Assembly: GCA_963691705.1 (NCBI GenBank)
Contig: OY829538.1
Span: forward strand, 17,386,443-17,450,442
Direction: 5' to 3'
DNA from: Viola odorata
Taxonomy: Eukaryota > Streptophyta > Magnoliopsida > Malpighiales > Violaceae
Length of the DNA stretch: 64,000 nucleotides
The position numbers and the translations under genes were made by a program. Under the pieces are notes generated by a model. The model was not told the origin of the DNA. It was given only the letters and a program-made list of their open reading frames with translations, and did not search any database. Position 1 is the stretch's first letter; each line of letters starts with the position of its first letter. Shown here in pieces: positions 46,383 to 56,244 of the stretch.

Positions 46383-47504
46383 CAATACACAAGAGTATTA
46401 CAAAGTAGTCCATAAACACATTACCTTAAAGCAACACAACACATCATGTTCCACATAATCATGTGATATGTCATACAATTTATAATCCATCCATGAGTAC
46501 AATCATGTCCATCAAATATGATTTCATCATTTATCAACACTTATAATTAAGTAAAAACGTCATGGGTGGTTCCATGGTATGTTACAGTATGTCATGAACA
46601 AAACCATGAAAAATAACAATTTCAATAAATAATTAAAATGAAGGGTTCATGGGTAAATTCAGTAAACTATAATGTATATCATGAAAAGTTGACGAAAATA
46701 CTCTCAAAGTATTGTCATATTCTCTAACTCGAAAATGAGGCAAAAAACACACCAACTTGCACTTCAAACACACAAACCACCATTTTTTCTACACTAATCA
46801 TCATTAACTCAATTATTGTCAATTTCCCCCAAATTTCTATCATTACCCAGAATTTAAACAACAAAATTCAAAAAATTCAAGTTCTCAATTTACCATTTCA
46901 AGATATGCATGCGATGATCAAGCTTAAAACATCATTCCCATGGAGAATTAAGTTGCATGCATCCTTTTCTTTAAGAATCTATCGATCTTACCACAATTAG
47001 TTTGAATCATGACATCAATTTCACCATCAATCATCATTTAAGCATCCCCCCCAATTCAATTTGAATATCAAGAAGCAATCAACACAAGACAAGAATGCTA
47101 AAAGGAGAATTGAACAATCAGAATAATATTAGGGAGTTTCTAACCTTAATTACGCTTGGATTTCAACATCTTTTTCTTCCTATGGATTGACCACACACAC
47201 ACCACACAAGAGTAAGCTTTTCTTCTTCATTTCTTTTTCTTTATGATGAGTGCCCAGAGAGAGAAAAAGAATGAAGAGAGGGTGAGTTTTAGGGTTAGTT
47301 AATGGTTTTCTAAGGTCTTGTTTGGTTAGTTTAATTAAAGTATCAAACAATTTTTTTAAGTCTCGAGTAAAAGACTCGAATAATTATCCATAAGAATACC
47401 AAAAATTTACACTCCAGGAACACCTGCCATAACTATCCTCACTCTCACTAACCTACTTCAAACCCCACAAAACAAAACTCTCATTCCAAGAATGTGAACG
47501 GGCA
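46383..47504. other. Unassigned DNA right of the Athila element, no gene seen
   Basis: Continues the sequence found left of 22793. AT-rich with CA-rich stretches. No coding motif. Confidence 0.4.
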
Positions 47505-48505
47505 TCTAGAACCAGAAGACTTGAGGAACGTCCTTAACAAGAAAGAAGTTCAAGAGCCATTTAAAACATAGAAGACTCAGATGATGTTAGCAGTTTCGAT
47601 CATCATGGAAACCCTCACGGCCAGAATACACATACTGGTCGCTACCATCCCTATGAAAATTACAGGAACGGTCTAGCCAATATACCATTTGTGATTAATT
47701 CGGAGACCGTTCACACCACATAAGCTAAAAAATTTAACTTTGTAACCATTCCAAGTCAGACTTATACTCCTCCTTTGATAAATAATCCTCATTTGGCAAG
47801 CAACATCGTTCCTCCCATTTACACAATGGGTGCGCCTATCCCCATGGTGCATCTGTTCCACCTTGTGCCTGCATGCATGGATAACTATGGTTCTTTGCCC
47901 AACAGGAACAAATTGCGAGAACCTCTTGCAACATCGGTACTTGCTTTCAAGACTCCTCATACCATCAAATTGCTTCATGATACCTACAACGGAAATTCTG
48001 ACCCAGATGATCACATATATAGAGTACGAGATTATCTCCGCTACCAGTGCAGATGAGATAAAACACTATGTCAGTTATTCTCATTGACTCTAACAAGCCC
48101 TGCAAGGAAATGATACTACGAAGACTTAACTGATAGGTGTATTACTAATTTTGAGGAGTTGTGCCATGCCTTTCGTTCAAGATTCGTTACTTCTGTTCCT
48201 ATCGCCAAAAATTCAACTTCCAAGTTTCGCAATGGTTAGAAGAACGAATGAATCTCTGCGACAGTATGTTGATCATTTTAACACCGAGGTCTTTGAAATC
48301 TCAAATCTTAATTTGGAGTCAGTTATCCAAGCTATGAAGTAAAACTGCAATCATGAGAGACTAATCTGTTTCCTAGCTGGGAAACCCACCACAACCATGG
48401 GAGAATTTTGGATGAGGTTGAACAAATATGTGACCATAGATGATGAAAAAGACAAGATATATGGTCCCAAGACTTTCACCTCACAGGGCACCAAAGACAC
48501 TTGAA
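47505..48505 (+). pseudogene. Ty3/gypsy gag remnant
   Basis: Fragments in alternating frames add up to a retrotransposon gag domain: FKTPHTIKLLHDTYNGNSDP followed by DDHIYRVRDYLRYQC, then FEELCHAFRSRFVTSVPIAK, NESLRQYVDHFNTEV and a downstream FLAGKPTTTMGEFWMRLNKY. Stops or shifts occur near 48055, 48105, 48240 and 48342. No LTR, protease or RT was found nearby. The order of blocks fits Tat or Athila-type Gag. Confidence 0.75.
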
Positions 48506-48699
48506 ACAAAGTATAGTAGAGAATCTTTTCGAGTTCCTGAACGAAAAGTAGTTAACGACCCGTTATTCGCTAAAGGGATACATCTCCTTAGGCCCCGAGA
48601 AGAAGTGTTAGCATTTGTAGAATGGAAAGGACTTCAAATGCGGGGTGAATTTTACTATTTTTCCGAGAGTATAATATAGTCTTACTGTTGGAAAAAGAA

Positions 48700-50333
48700 A
48701 GAAAGTAAACTCAATTATTATAGGCCCAACGAGACAAAACTGACTTCGGTTGAACAAGGCCCAATTAGAATGAAACAGCTGCTGAAGCAACAAGCTTACT
48801 TGTCCGGAGCCCAAGTTCAAGTGATTTCTGGACTTTTAAGTTCGGCCCATTCCTGCCCATTATAACCTTTTGAGTTGGGCCGTAATGTTGCTAAGCCAAT
48901 GCTACCCTACTTGGGACCCTTTTCTTGTCCTTTTTCTATTATATACATTTTGAAAAAAAATTATTACTTAATAAATTTCTTTTTTTTACCTTAAAACGAA
49001 ATGATATTTTTTGATGGACATATATTGAACAATAATCGATTTATTAATGATAATTTGTCTTTTGTCAAAATAGATAATTTCACTAATATTAGAGAAAGTA
49101 ACTCTGAGCAATGCTTGTATAAGAAAGACACTTATTATCAATTTATCATGATTTTTCTTACCACAAAGTAGACTATCGAGGGCAATTTCATTCATTTTAA
49201 AATAAATCAAAAGATCATAAAAAAGAAAAAGAAATAAAAAATTTCCTTCAAATAATAGTGTTTATGATGAGATTTATCTTTATTGCCAACTAAATTTTAA
49301 TATAATTTTAAATTTCGTAAATTTTCACAAATTTGAACTATAAATTACATAAAATATGCATGTTTAAATCCATATTTCTGTAACAAACAATAAGATCAAA
49401 CCAATAAAAAAATTGATTGTTGAGAGGTTATTATTATTCCAAATATGGAGAATGAAAAGATCGTACATCTCTATCATAGCCTTCTAGAACTTTGAATTAA
49501 TTTAGTAATTAGCTAGAGATTCGATGCGGTTAGGTGAGATTATAATGCGTATTTGTACGCTAATATTCTGCAAGCAAATATATAACGTGCACCTAGGTAG
49601 CTAGCTATCCTAATGATGTTGAAACAACACTATGCATATTCGCCATGATGCGCTAGAAGATCCACATCTATGAAAGCTTAAAATTGATGGGGTATAACTT
49701 ATTTGTTATTTTGCGTGATAAAAATATCAAAGGGAGGGGCGGAAATAGGGGTGGGTCAGGCCGTGCCAAACTTTTCTAAAATTACTGATTTAATTCTTTA
49801 AATTTTATAAATTTTAATTAATCCTATTTAATTAACCAAAAAAATTATATTTACGCTCTATTTTTAAATTTGTTTTTATTAGAGTCTTTAAATGTTTAAA
49901 ATTTTCTATTAATCATATTTTTACTCATCCAAAAGTTCAATATTTGATCTCGATAATTTAATTGGACTTTAGGAATGATTTAAAATTCAAGTTAATTTTC
50001 TAATAGTGGCAAATAAATCAAAATTTTCAAAATACTTTTATTAACTTTTATAATTTTCTAAGATGGTTCCTAAATATTTCATGTGTCAATTTTCATATTA
50101 GAGTTTAAACATATATAGAAATGTAAAAAAAAATATCTATGTAGTACTATGTGACAAAAAAAAAAATTTCTATCTCCATATTTAATTTCACCCTCCAAAT
50201 TATTTTTTATGGTTCTGCTTCTAATCAAAGGACTCAAATCCGAGTCTCACGTTGGTCTATAAAGAAAAACTTAAAAAGTTGAAGTGTTAAACTTAAAACT
50301 TAAAAGTTAAAACTACAAAAGTGAAACCATATA
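48700..50333. other. AT-rich spacer, no gene seen
   Basis: No coding sequence. The GGAGGGGCGGAAATAGGGG stretch at 49734 resembles transposon ends of other plant families, but I found no partner end. Confidence 0.45.
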
Positions 50334-50397
50334 CTCCCTCTGGCTCGTTACAAAGAGCGTTTTAGCACAGGAAGCTTGTCCCGAAATAAACGTCGTT
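50334..50397 (+). repeat. Mariner left terminal repeat with inner copy
   Basis: Outer repeat 50334-50365 and an inner repeat CCGAAATAAACGTCGTTCAC at 50380-50399. The inner one matches the right end better than the outer one does. Confidence 0.75.
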
Positions 50398-50540
50398 CAC
50401 GGTTGTCGAGGCTGGAGAAGACGAGGGTGCCCCTGGCTGCCTGCGCTGGTTACGACGACGACGACTTCGGCTTCGACTCCCTTCCTCGATTCCCTCTTTC
50501 TGTGTTTGAAATGAAATTTGCGGGGGAACGAAGTTTTTCC

Positions 50541-50550
50541 CTATTTATAC
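50541..50550 (+). promoter_or_regulatory. TATA box of the DLN-motif gene
   Basis: CTATTTATAC, 110 bp before the ATG at 50660. Confidence 0.5.
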
Positions 50551-50659
50551 CCGAAGCACGAATCAGGTCTGAAACCCAAAATTGTTGCTTCAATTTCTGT
50601 TTTAATTACATTGCATCTCTGCACTTTTAATTTCTACTTTAAATTTCTACTTTTTCCAA

Positions 50660-51331
50660 ATGGAGGGTGTTGATTTCTGGGATGATTCCCAGGATGATAG
50701 TTGCGTGCAATTTGATCCGCTTATGGGTATGTTCGTACCGGATTCAATTGGAGTCCCTGAGGTTAGGGATGATGTCGCCGCGGTTGTGGAGGTAGAAGGT
50801 GATGCAGTCGCGGAGGCAAGGGTTGGAGATGATGTCAGCGCGGTGGCTGTTTCCGCGGATGCAATCTGTGATATGGAGGTCATTGTTGTAGACACCTACG
50901 ACTGTGAAGACGAAGTCGTGTTTGAAGAGATGGTGGCTGTTGCGGCGGATGCAATCTGTGATATGGATGTCATTGTGCCAGATACCTACGAAAGTGAAGA
51001 CGACGTGGTGTTTGAAGAGAGCGTGACTGTGTTGGAGGAAGAAATGGTGGCCCGTGTGACTATTTTTGAACTGGAGGAGGTTTCGTGCTCGCTTGCCAGT
51101 GAAGAAGATGGGCATCTCGGCCTGAATCATGGGCATCCAAAGAAGTATAAAATCCCTGATTTAAATCTACCTGCCACTGAAGATATTATGCATACATCAG
51201 AAGTGAAGGTGGATATGGATTTCGATCTCAATAAGTTGCCAATCCGAAATTTGTTCAGCCCTAAAGATGACCCATTCTACGAAGAGAGCTTCATTCAAAT
51301 GTTACGTATTCTTCTCCCTGATTACTACTGA
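50660..51331 (+). CDS. Acidic mariner cargo protein with two DLNxxP motifs
   Basis: 223 residues, intact. It begins MEGVDFWDDSQDDSCVQFDP, is very acidic and contains a duplicated block of 30 residues (SADAICDMEVIVVDTYDCED and AADAICDMDVIVPDTYESED) from a 90-bp tandem duplication at 50843-51022. The C-terminal part has IPDLNLPATED and FDLNKLPIRN. Both fit DLNxxP, the ethylene-response-factor-associated amphiphilic repression (EAR) motif that recruits TOPLESS-type corepressors in plants. The mariner transposase leader also has DLNNEP. No DNA-binding domain is visible. Function is inferred only: a possible transcription-repressing partner protein of the element. Confidence 0.65.
   Translation: MEGVDFWDDSQDDSCVQFDPLMGMFVPDSIGVPEVRDDVAAVVEVEGDAVAEARVGDDVSAVAVSADAICDMEVIVVDTYDCEDEVVFEEMVAVAADAICDMDVIVPDTYESEDDVVFEESVTVLEEEMVARVTIFELEEVSCSLASEEDGHLGLNHGHPKKYKIPDLNLPATEDIMHTSEVKVDMDFDLNKLPIRNLFSPKDDPFYEESFIQMLRILLPDYY
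50843..51022 (+). repeat. 90-bp tandem duplication inside the coding frame
   Basis: Two units starting at 50843 and 50933 (GTGGCTGTT...GCGGATGCAATCTGTGATATGGA). The unit length is a multiple of three and the frame is kept in both copies. Confidence 0.9.
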
Positions 51332-52200
51332 ATATATTAGGATGTTGGTTGTAGACATTATGATGTTGAATTCAGGCCAGTTTTTGCTATATTAGTATTT
51401 CTGGTAGACTGAATGTTGTTTTCTGTTTGGATGACCACTTTGTTGAATGTAGATAGAAGGTGTATATGGTAGTAGTAGGATGGTGGATTTAGGATGGGCA
51501 GCTTATTCAATGTAGTCGGCTGTTTAGGGTGATTAAAGTGTATGTTTTTGTTGAATGGTCCCTATTTCAGCCTGTTTAATCCAGTTGCATTGATGCCCTA
51601 TTCTTTTTCCCTAATCCATTTTGATGAGTTCTGCATTGTTGGTTTGGTTTGCATATAGAATTGCATGAGCGGAAGCAACTATATTGAGAACGGCCTCTGT
51701 GTGATTTGCTCTGTGATGCATCACTGTTTTGCAATACTTCCTATTCCTTGTTCATAAACCTGCATTTTATGTGCTTTGAATGCTTGGATGGTGCAAAGAC
51801 AGGCACCTGGAATGATAATTATGAATGCCTATTGATGGATTACAAATTGGCCATAATTGTTGTGAATTCATGTATTTTCAATAACAGTCCCCCAAACCCT
51901 GTTGACGATGTGACCATTCATTGATCTATAACTGAGCTAGTGCAGGGGCTTGCCCTAGATAACTCTGCACATGGTAGAGTTGTAGTTGGATTCAGATTTA
52001 CTAATGGAGTCAGCCTTTTTAGATTCTAAAAGTGATGCAATGTGCAGAGTAATGGTCAAAAGATGCAGTTTGTGAGTAACTGGTTTGGTTTGGATCCAAT
52101 GGTTTGGTTTGTGTGTTGCGTGACACTTTGCCCACATCAACTGTTTTGTTGACACCCTCCTTGCCTGTAATGCACCTTATCACATAACCTCAGGTAACCC
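51332..52200. other. 3' region and spacer inside the mariner element
   Basis: T- and G-rich sequence without a further gene. Probably the 3' untranslated region of the gene at 50660 and the upstream region of the next one. Confidence 0.5.
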
Positions 52201-52210
52201 AACTCACCCC

Positions 52211-52220
52211 CCTATAAATA
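52211..52220 (+). promoter_or_regulatory. TATA box of small coiled-coil gene A
   Basis: CCTATAAATA, 111 bp before the ATG at 52331. The same core occurs before the first antisense gene of the Tat element. Confidence 0.6.
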
Positions 52221-52330
52221 CATGCCTCCTCTGACCTAATTTTCTTCATCCCCAAACTGCCTCTTCTCTTTTGTTGTTGGCTGCTTTTCTCCTTTGCTCT
52301 TTTAAGCTTCCTTTGTGCAGGTAGAGAATA

Positions 52331-52714
52331 ATGGATTGTGAGAGGAAGGTAGAGATCCACAATGCTGCAGGCCGCTTCTCAGATCATCTGGACATGGACA
52401 TCGTGCAGCTGGAGAATAGGATTCTTCAGACCAACCAGGACATGGAGGAGTTTAATGAGTTGCTGGAGGACTTGAAGGCTAGGAAGGATGAGGTGTACGA
52501 AGATGCTGAGCATGAGGGGCTGGCACTGACTGCAATCAAGTCATACAGTGAGGCCATCAACCAGCTTAACCTCTCCATTGCTCACATGAACCAAAAGAGA
52601 GAGGGGCTCAACCTGGCTCTTAATAGTGCAAGGCTTGCTTCTGCTGATTTGAATCTCTTTGCTAATGCCATTCCAGGCATCCCAACCATCGATGATGAAT
52701 CTGGGTCTGACTAG
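52331..52714 (+). CDS. Mariner cargo: small coiled-coil protein A
   Basis: 127 residues, intact, starting MDCERKVEIHNAAGRFSDHL. Nearly all helix with heptad-like spacing (LENRILQTNQDMEEFNELLE, INQLNLSIAHMNQKREGLNL), then a short tail FANAIPGIPTIDDESGSD. It is a paralogue of protein B at 56244-55888: LEDLKARKDEVYED against IEDLKHRKDQIFAD, and LNLFANAIPGIPT against MNRFANAVPGIPT. It also resembles the small protein of the Tat element (30589). A 3' hairpin (ACACCCAAG...CTTGGGGTGT, 52731-52758) and AATAAATAAAAT (52763) follow. No named domain known to me. Could act by oligomerising or by binding the larger cargo protein next to it. Confidence 0.7.
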   Translation: MDCERKVEIHNAAGRFSDHLDMDIVQLENRILQTNQDMEEFNELLEDLKARKDEVYEDAEHEGLALTAIKSYSEAINQLNLSIAHMNQKREGLNLALNSARLASADLNLFANAIPGIPTIDDESGSD

Positions 52715-53286
52715 TTAGGGTGTCTATAATACACCCAAGTGGTATGTCCTTGGGGTGTTTAAAATAAATAAAATCACTCTGTTTCATTTTCATGTCACAT
52801 AATTCTTCACGTAGTTGTGTGTATCTTCTCCAGTGCACTATCTGTCATGCTTTATAGAAGTTCAGTGTAAGTAAAACACCAACTACAGATAATTACCAAA
52901 AATTGATATGTATGATCATTAAAACAGAATAAACCTCATCTAAATTGGTCATTATCTACAGAACCATTCAACCAGACAACAGGGATGATATGCAACATTC
53001 ATCACAACAATCATCCACCATCCATCTATGTGCAGTGAAGAAGTTGGCCATATGGAATTTCCAATGTGTGCAATTAATCAATTTGTGCAATTTTGTAATT
53101 TGCCAAGCCTAGCCAGAAGCGACCCAGGGATTTCATGTTTTCACATCAGAAGCTGTATAGGCAAAAAGTACTCCCAAATTTGCCAAAACCCGCTTCATTA
53201 CTCAAATAAATAAACCAACTCTAAATCGCAAAAACTTCCCATTCCTTCAACTTTGCCCGCTCACTTCTGAAACAAACCCTCACACC

Positions 53287-53904
53287 ATGGCCAGCAACTC
53301 AAGAGACCCTCATACCAAGCATCCGTCTACGACCGAAGCAGTTGCGACAGGGCCGTCAGAACAAGGCCGGGTTAAACAAATGATTGATTCAGTCGTCAGA
53401 CAAATAGATGCTGAACAGGCGGCCAGCTTGAATAAGGATGCGGTTGCAGGGAATGAAACCTCTGGGTCAGAGGAGAGCGTGAAGGGGAAAGACAGAGCGA
53501 TTGCCTTGAGTGACACAGACGGTGATGACGGGACCAATACGAGACAGAAGAGAGCAGCACCCAAAGTTTGTGGGAGACTAGAAAGAAGGACCAGAAGAAA
53601 AATAAATGCGAATGCAAACGGCAATGTAGCCATTCGTCCTGCATTATCGGCCAACCCCACGGCCAAGCCCGCCAACGCACCCCCACGAGTGAATAAACCC
53701 TCTCGGGTAAAGCAGGTTGCTATCAAGATAGGAGGGAGGCCAAACCCTAGGAAACTTGTGCCAGGGGCAGAGATTAAGGAGGCAGCAGGGCCGGTCGATA
53801 AACGCACGACACGGCAAAGCTCTAAAGCATCGACCAAATCACAATGCGAGCCCACCGGAACTCCTCCAAATAAGCAACCGTCTGGGTTTACCAGGTTGCT
53901 ATGA
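53287..53904 (+). CDS. Mariner cargo: basic, low-complexity protein upstream of the Athila-ORF1-like frame
   Basis: 205 residues from ATG 53287 (MASNSRDPHTKHPSTTEAVA). Rich in Lys, Arg, Ala and Ser, with basic clusters RRTRRKINA, RVNKPSRVKQVAIK and KRTTRQSSKASTKSQ. It looks disordered and nuclear. Its TGA overlaps the ATG of the next frame (ATGA at 53901-53904). QSSKASTKS near its end recurs as QSSKASSKS at the start of the next protein, so the two may once have been one longer gene split by a frameshift, or be translated one after the other. A TATA-like TCAAATAAATAAACC lies at 53198. Confidence 0.55.
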   Translation: MASNSRDPHTKHPSTTEAVATGPSEQGRVKQMIDSVVRQIDAEQAASLNKDAVAGNETSGSEESVKGKDRAIALSDTDGDDGTNTRQKRAAPKVCGRLERRTRRKINANANGNVAIRPALSANPTAKPANAPPRVNKPSRVKQVAIKIGGRPNPRKLVPGAEIKEAAGPVDKRTTRQSSKASTKSQCEPTGTPPNKQPSGFTRLL

Positions 53905-55388
53905 AGAAAGGGCAAAGCTCTAAAGCCTCCAGCAAATCAGACGGAAAGCGGCCAATGGAGCATGAAGAGGTCGAGGCCGATGCTGACATAGAAGATTTGA
54001 CTGAGGATGCAAATGCTGAAGTATTGGGCAAACACAAGGCCAAGCCCAACAAGGTACCCCCACTTGAATATTTGAGAGGTTGGTTGAGGTTCGATACATT
54101 AGACTTGAAAGCCAAACTAGTTCAAAAACTTAGTTCTGATATCACTCCATATGCAACGTTTGATTTTGCTTCTCTAGACCCCGTAGGAGTTGGTGAGCGA
54201 ATTAGAACTTATATGCATAATATTGGTTGGGAATGTCTACTGCTGGTTTTGGATGCTGCTTATTCTGAGCTTTGTTTAGAATTTCATACTACCTTTTGGT
54301 TCGATCATAGTCGTCTGTCTATTAGGGGAAAAAATAGACTGAATTTTGATGCTCCTGACGTTGTTAACTACCAGTTGTGTGATGTTTGGGAGCATTGTTC
54401 AATAAATAAGTTCAATTTGTTGGTTGGATCTGTCAGCGAGAATGAATTGCTTTCCCCTGGTTATTTGAATGCATTGGCTGATTATCCTAAAGATTGGGAT
54501 TTTACTGCCGCATATCAAGAGTTGACTGGTGACCCTACGGCTGTCTTTGACAAACACTCCAAGGCACACCAAATCAGAGACCCAGCCCTTAGGATGATCC
54601 ACAGAGCACTGGCATATAACCTCGCTGGGAAAACTACTGTGTCAGGGAATATGTCCAGACTTGAGCTTTTCTTGTTGTGGTGCATGGTGCATGAACCTGT
54701 CAACCTAGGATATTGGCTGGTTAGGCAACTGCATACCTACCATCAGGGGGCTAAGATGATTTTGGGATCCTTGATAACCAAGATAGCGGTGACTTCTAGA
54801 AGCTTACAGCTTGAGAATACTGATCTCCATAAATTCTGTGATGTTAAAGTACTTGATATGAGAGCCTTCGACCAAATGGGGTACTTCCATTTGGTAGATG
54901 GTTATGTTCATTACAATGTTGGATTCACGGATGTGGAGGATCACATCTGGGGGAAGAAGTACGATGGAAGACACCTCATCAGATCAATCATTAATGATGG
55001 AATACTAGAGGATGGGCTAGGCCACGCCAGAGACCAAGCCGGAGGTCAAGCCCAAGATGCTTCCAGAGGCGTTGGTGGCAGCACTGAGCAACCATCCTCC
55101 TCAAGCACTCCACCGTCATGGGCACGCACGATCATGGAAAGCCAGCTAACCCTGCAGCAGAGCATTCAAGGTTACCAGGAGCTGCTCTTGGAGCAACATC
55201 TCAACCATCAAAATATGCTCCAAGAGATGAAGAAGTGCCTCCACGAGCTAGCAGGCAGCTATAAGAAGGCAACGGGATGCTTGTGGGATCTCACTGACAA
55301 TATCAAAAGCCTTGACCATAACATCTCAGGAATCCTAAAGCATATGTTGGATGAAGCAGCACCCACCGCAGCAGTCCCCCCCACCTAA
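53901..55388 (+). CDS. Mariner cargo: Athila ORF1-like protein
   Basis: 495 residues, intact. After an acidic/basic start come globular segments: YLRGWLRFDTLDLKAKLVQK, GWECLLLVLDAAYSELCLEF, HTTFWFDHSR, then SKAHQIRDPALRMIHRALAY, SRLELFLLWCMVHEPVNLGY and SLITKIAVTSRSLQL. This order, especially RDPxLRxxHRxLAY and ELFxLWCMxxxxxVNLGY, is the signature of the Athila ORF-1 protein family (PF03078-type), normally found in or next to plant retrotransposons. A Gln/Gly/Ser linker and a C-terminal coiled coil (LTLQQSIQGYQELLLEQHL) follow. AATAAATTTAAA lies at 55428. Finding it between the ends of a DNA transposon is unusual. Function unknown. Confidence 0.75.
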   Translation: MKKGQSSKASSKSDGKRPMEHEEVEADADIEDLTEDANAEVLGKHKAKPNKVPPLEYLRGWLRFDTLDLKAKLVQKLSSDITPYATFDFASLDPVGVGERIRTYMHNIGWECLLLVLDAAYSELCLEFHTTFWFDHSRLSIRGKNRLNFDAPDVVNYQLCDVWEHCSINKFNLLVGSVSENELLSPGYLNALADYPKDWDFTAAYQELTGDPTAVFDKHSKAHQIRDPALRMIHRALAYNLAGKTTVSGNMSRLELFLLWCMVHEPVNLGYWLVRQLHTYHQGAKMILGSLITKIAVTSRSLQLENTDLHKFCDVKVLDMRAFDQMGYFHLVDGYVHYNVGFTDVEDHIWGKKYDGRHLIRSIINDGILEDGLGHARDQAGGQAQDASRGVGGSTEQPSSSSTPPSWARTIMESQLTLQQSIQGYQELLLEQHLNHQNMLQEMKKCLHELAGSYKKATGCLWDLTDNIKSLDHNISGILKHMLDEAAPTAAVPPT

Positions 55389-55887
55389 TACTGCAGATCC
55401 AACCTCACCGAGCGCACCCCCCCTGCTAAATAAATTTAAACCACCAATGATGTATCTTATCGAACTTGATTGCGAATGACTACTCCTTTTATTTCTTGCA
55501 AATGAAGATGTTATTATTCTCTGTATGTTGTGTTGATAACTATTTTATGCGCTTCAATGTTGGAGTCTGTATGTGTGTGGGCAATAATGTGTTAAGTGTG
55601 GGGGTGTTTATTCTGAAACTGTCTAGGCCACGGGTTAGGCCTACCCATATTTAGAGATTTCTTGTGAGAGTTATAGGAGAATACTGGCATTGGCATGAGG
55701 ATTATGTTGGGATCTTCAAAAAGAGGTATGGGGGAGGAGGATTATAGCAGAAGCCATGAACCATGCAACATTCTAACTAAAAACCCAATTTAGAGCGGAA
55801 AATAAAATGCATATTAAAAAGTTGAAGAACACTTGATAAAAGAGTAGGAAACAAAGGCTAAATATAGGAAAATTACATCAACGCAAT

Positions 55888-56244
55888 CTACTCATTAGTG
55901 GGGATCCCAGGCACGGCATTGGCAAACCTATTCATCTCAGTCCTGCCCTCGTTCACAGCATCTCGCGCCACCCGCAGTGCAGAGACCTTATGCTCAAGTT
56001 TTGCAGCAGCAAGAAAGAGATGAGTAATGCAGTCAGACATTGCAACTACTGTCTCGAACGCCATGTAGTCATCCGCGAAGATTTGATCCTTGCGATGTTT
56101 GAGGTCCTCAATCATGTCCTCAATCCGCTCAAGTTCGGTCTCCGTGGAGGTGATATTGGTGTCCAATAACCCAGTGTCACGTTGGAGGGTTCTGCTGGTG
56201 ACGTCGTATGCTTCTAACATCGTTCTTTTGTCTGCACGATTCAT
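55888..56244 (-). CDS. Mariner cargo: small coiled-coil protein B
   Basis: 118 residues, intact, starting MNRADKRTMLEAYDVTSRTL and ending RFANAVPGIPTNE. Helical throughout, with ITSTETELERIEDMIEDLKH and LAAAKLEHKVSALRVARDAV as heptad-like parts. It is a paralogue of protein A (52331) but on the opposite strand, so the pair flanks the Athila ORF1-like gene and the copies are inverted to each other. A TATA-like CTATTTAGG lies about 100 bp upstream (near 56350). The identity between A and B is low enough to suggest an old duplication kept by selection. Confidence 0.7.
   Translation of the reverse strand: MNRADKRTMLEAYDVTSRTLQRDTGLLDTNITSTETELERIEDMIEDLKHRKDQIFADDYMAFETVVAMSDCITHLFLAAAKLEHKVSALRVARDAVNEGRTEMNRFANAVPGIPTNE

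Noticed and set aside
49734..50230. A further transposon starting GGAGGGGCGGAAATAGGGG
   Set aside because: No matching inverted end or target duplication could be found.
50376..50630. 84-residue plus-strand frame overlapping the mariner left end
   Set aside because: Starts inside the terminal repeat and spans the TATA box of the next gene; no recognisable domain.
53310..53915. 201-residue minus-strand frame, hydrophobic
   Set aside because: Exact complement of the basic cargo frame at 53287, which has better start context and a neighbour in phase with gene order.
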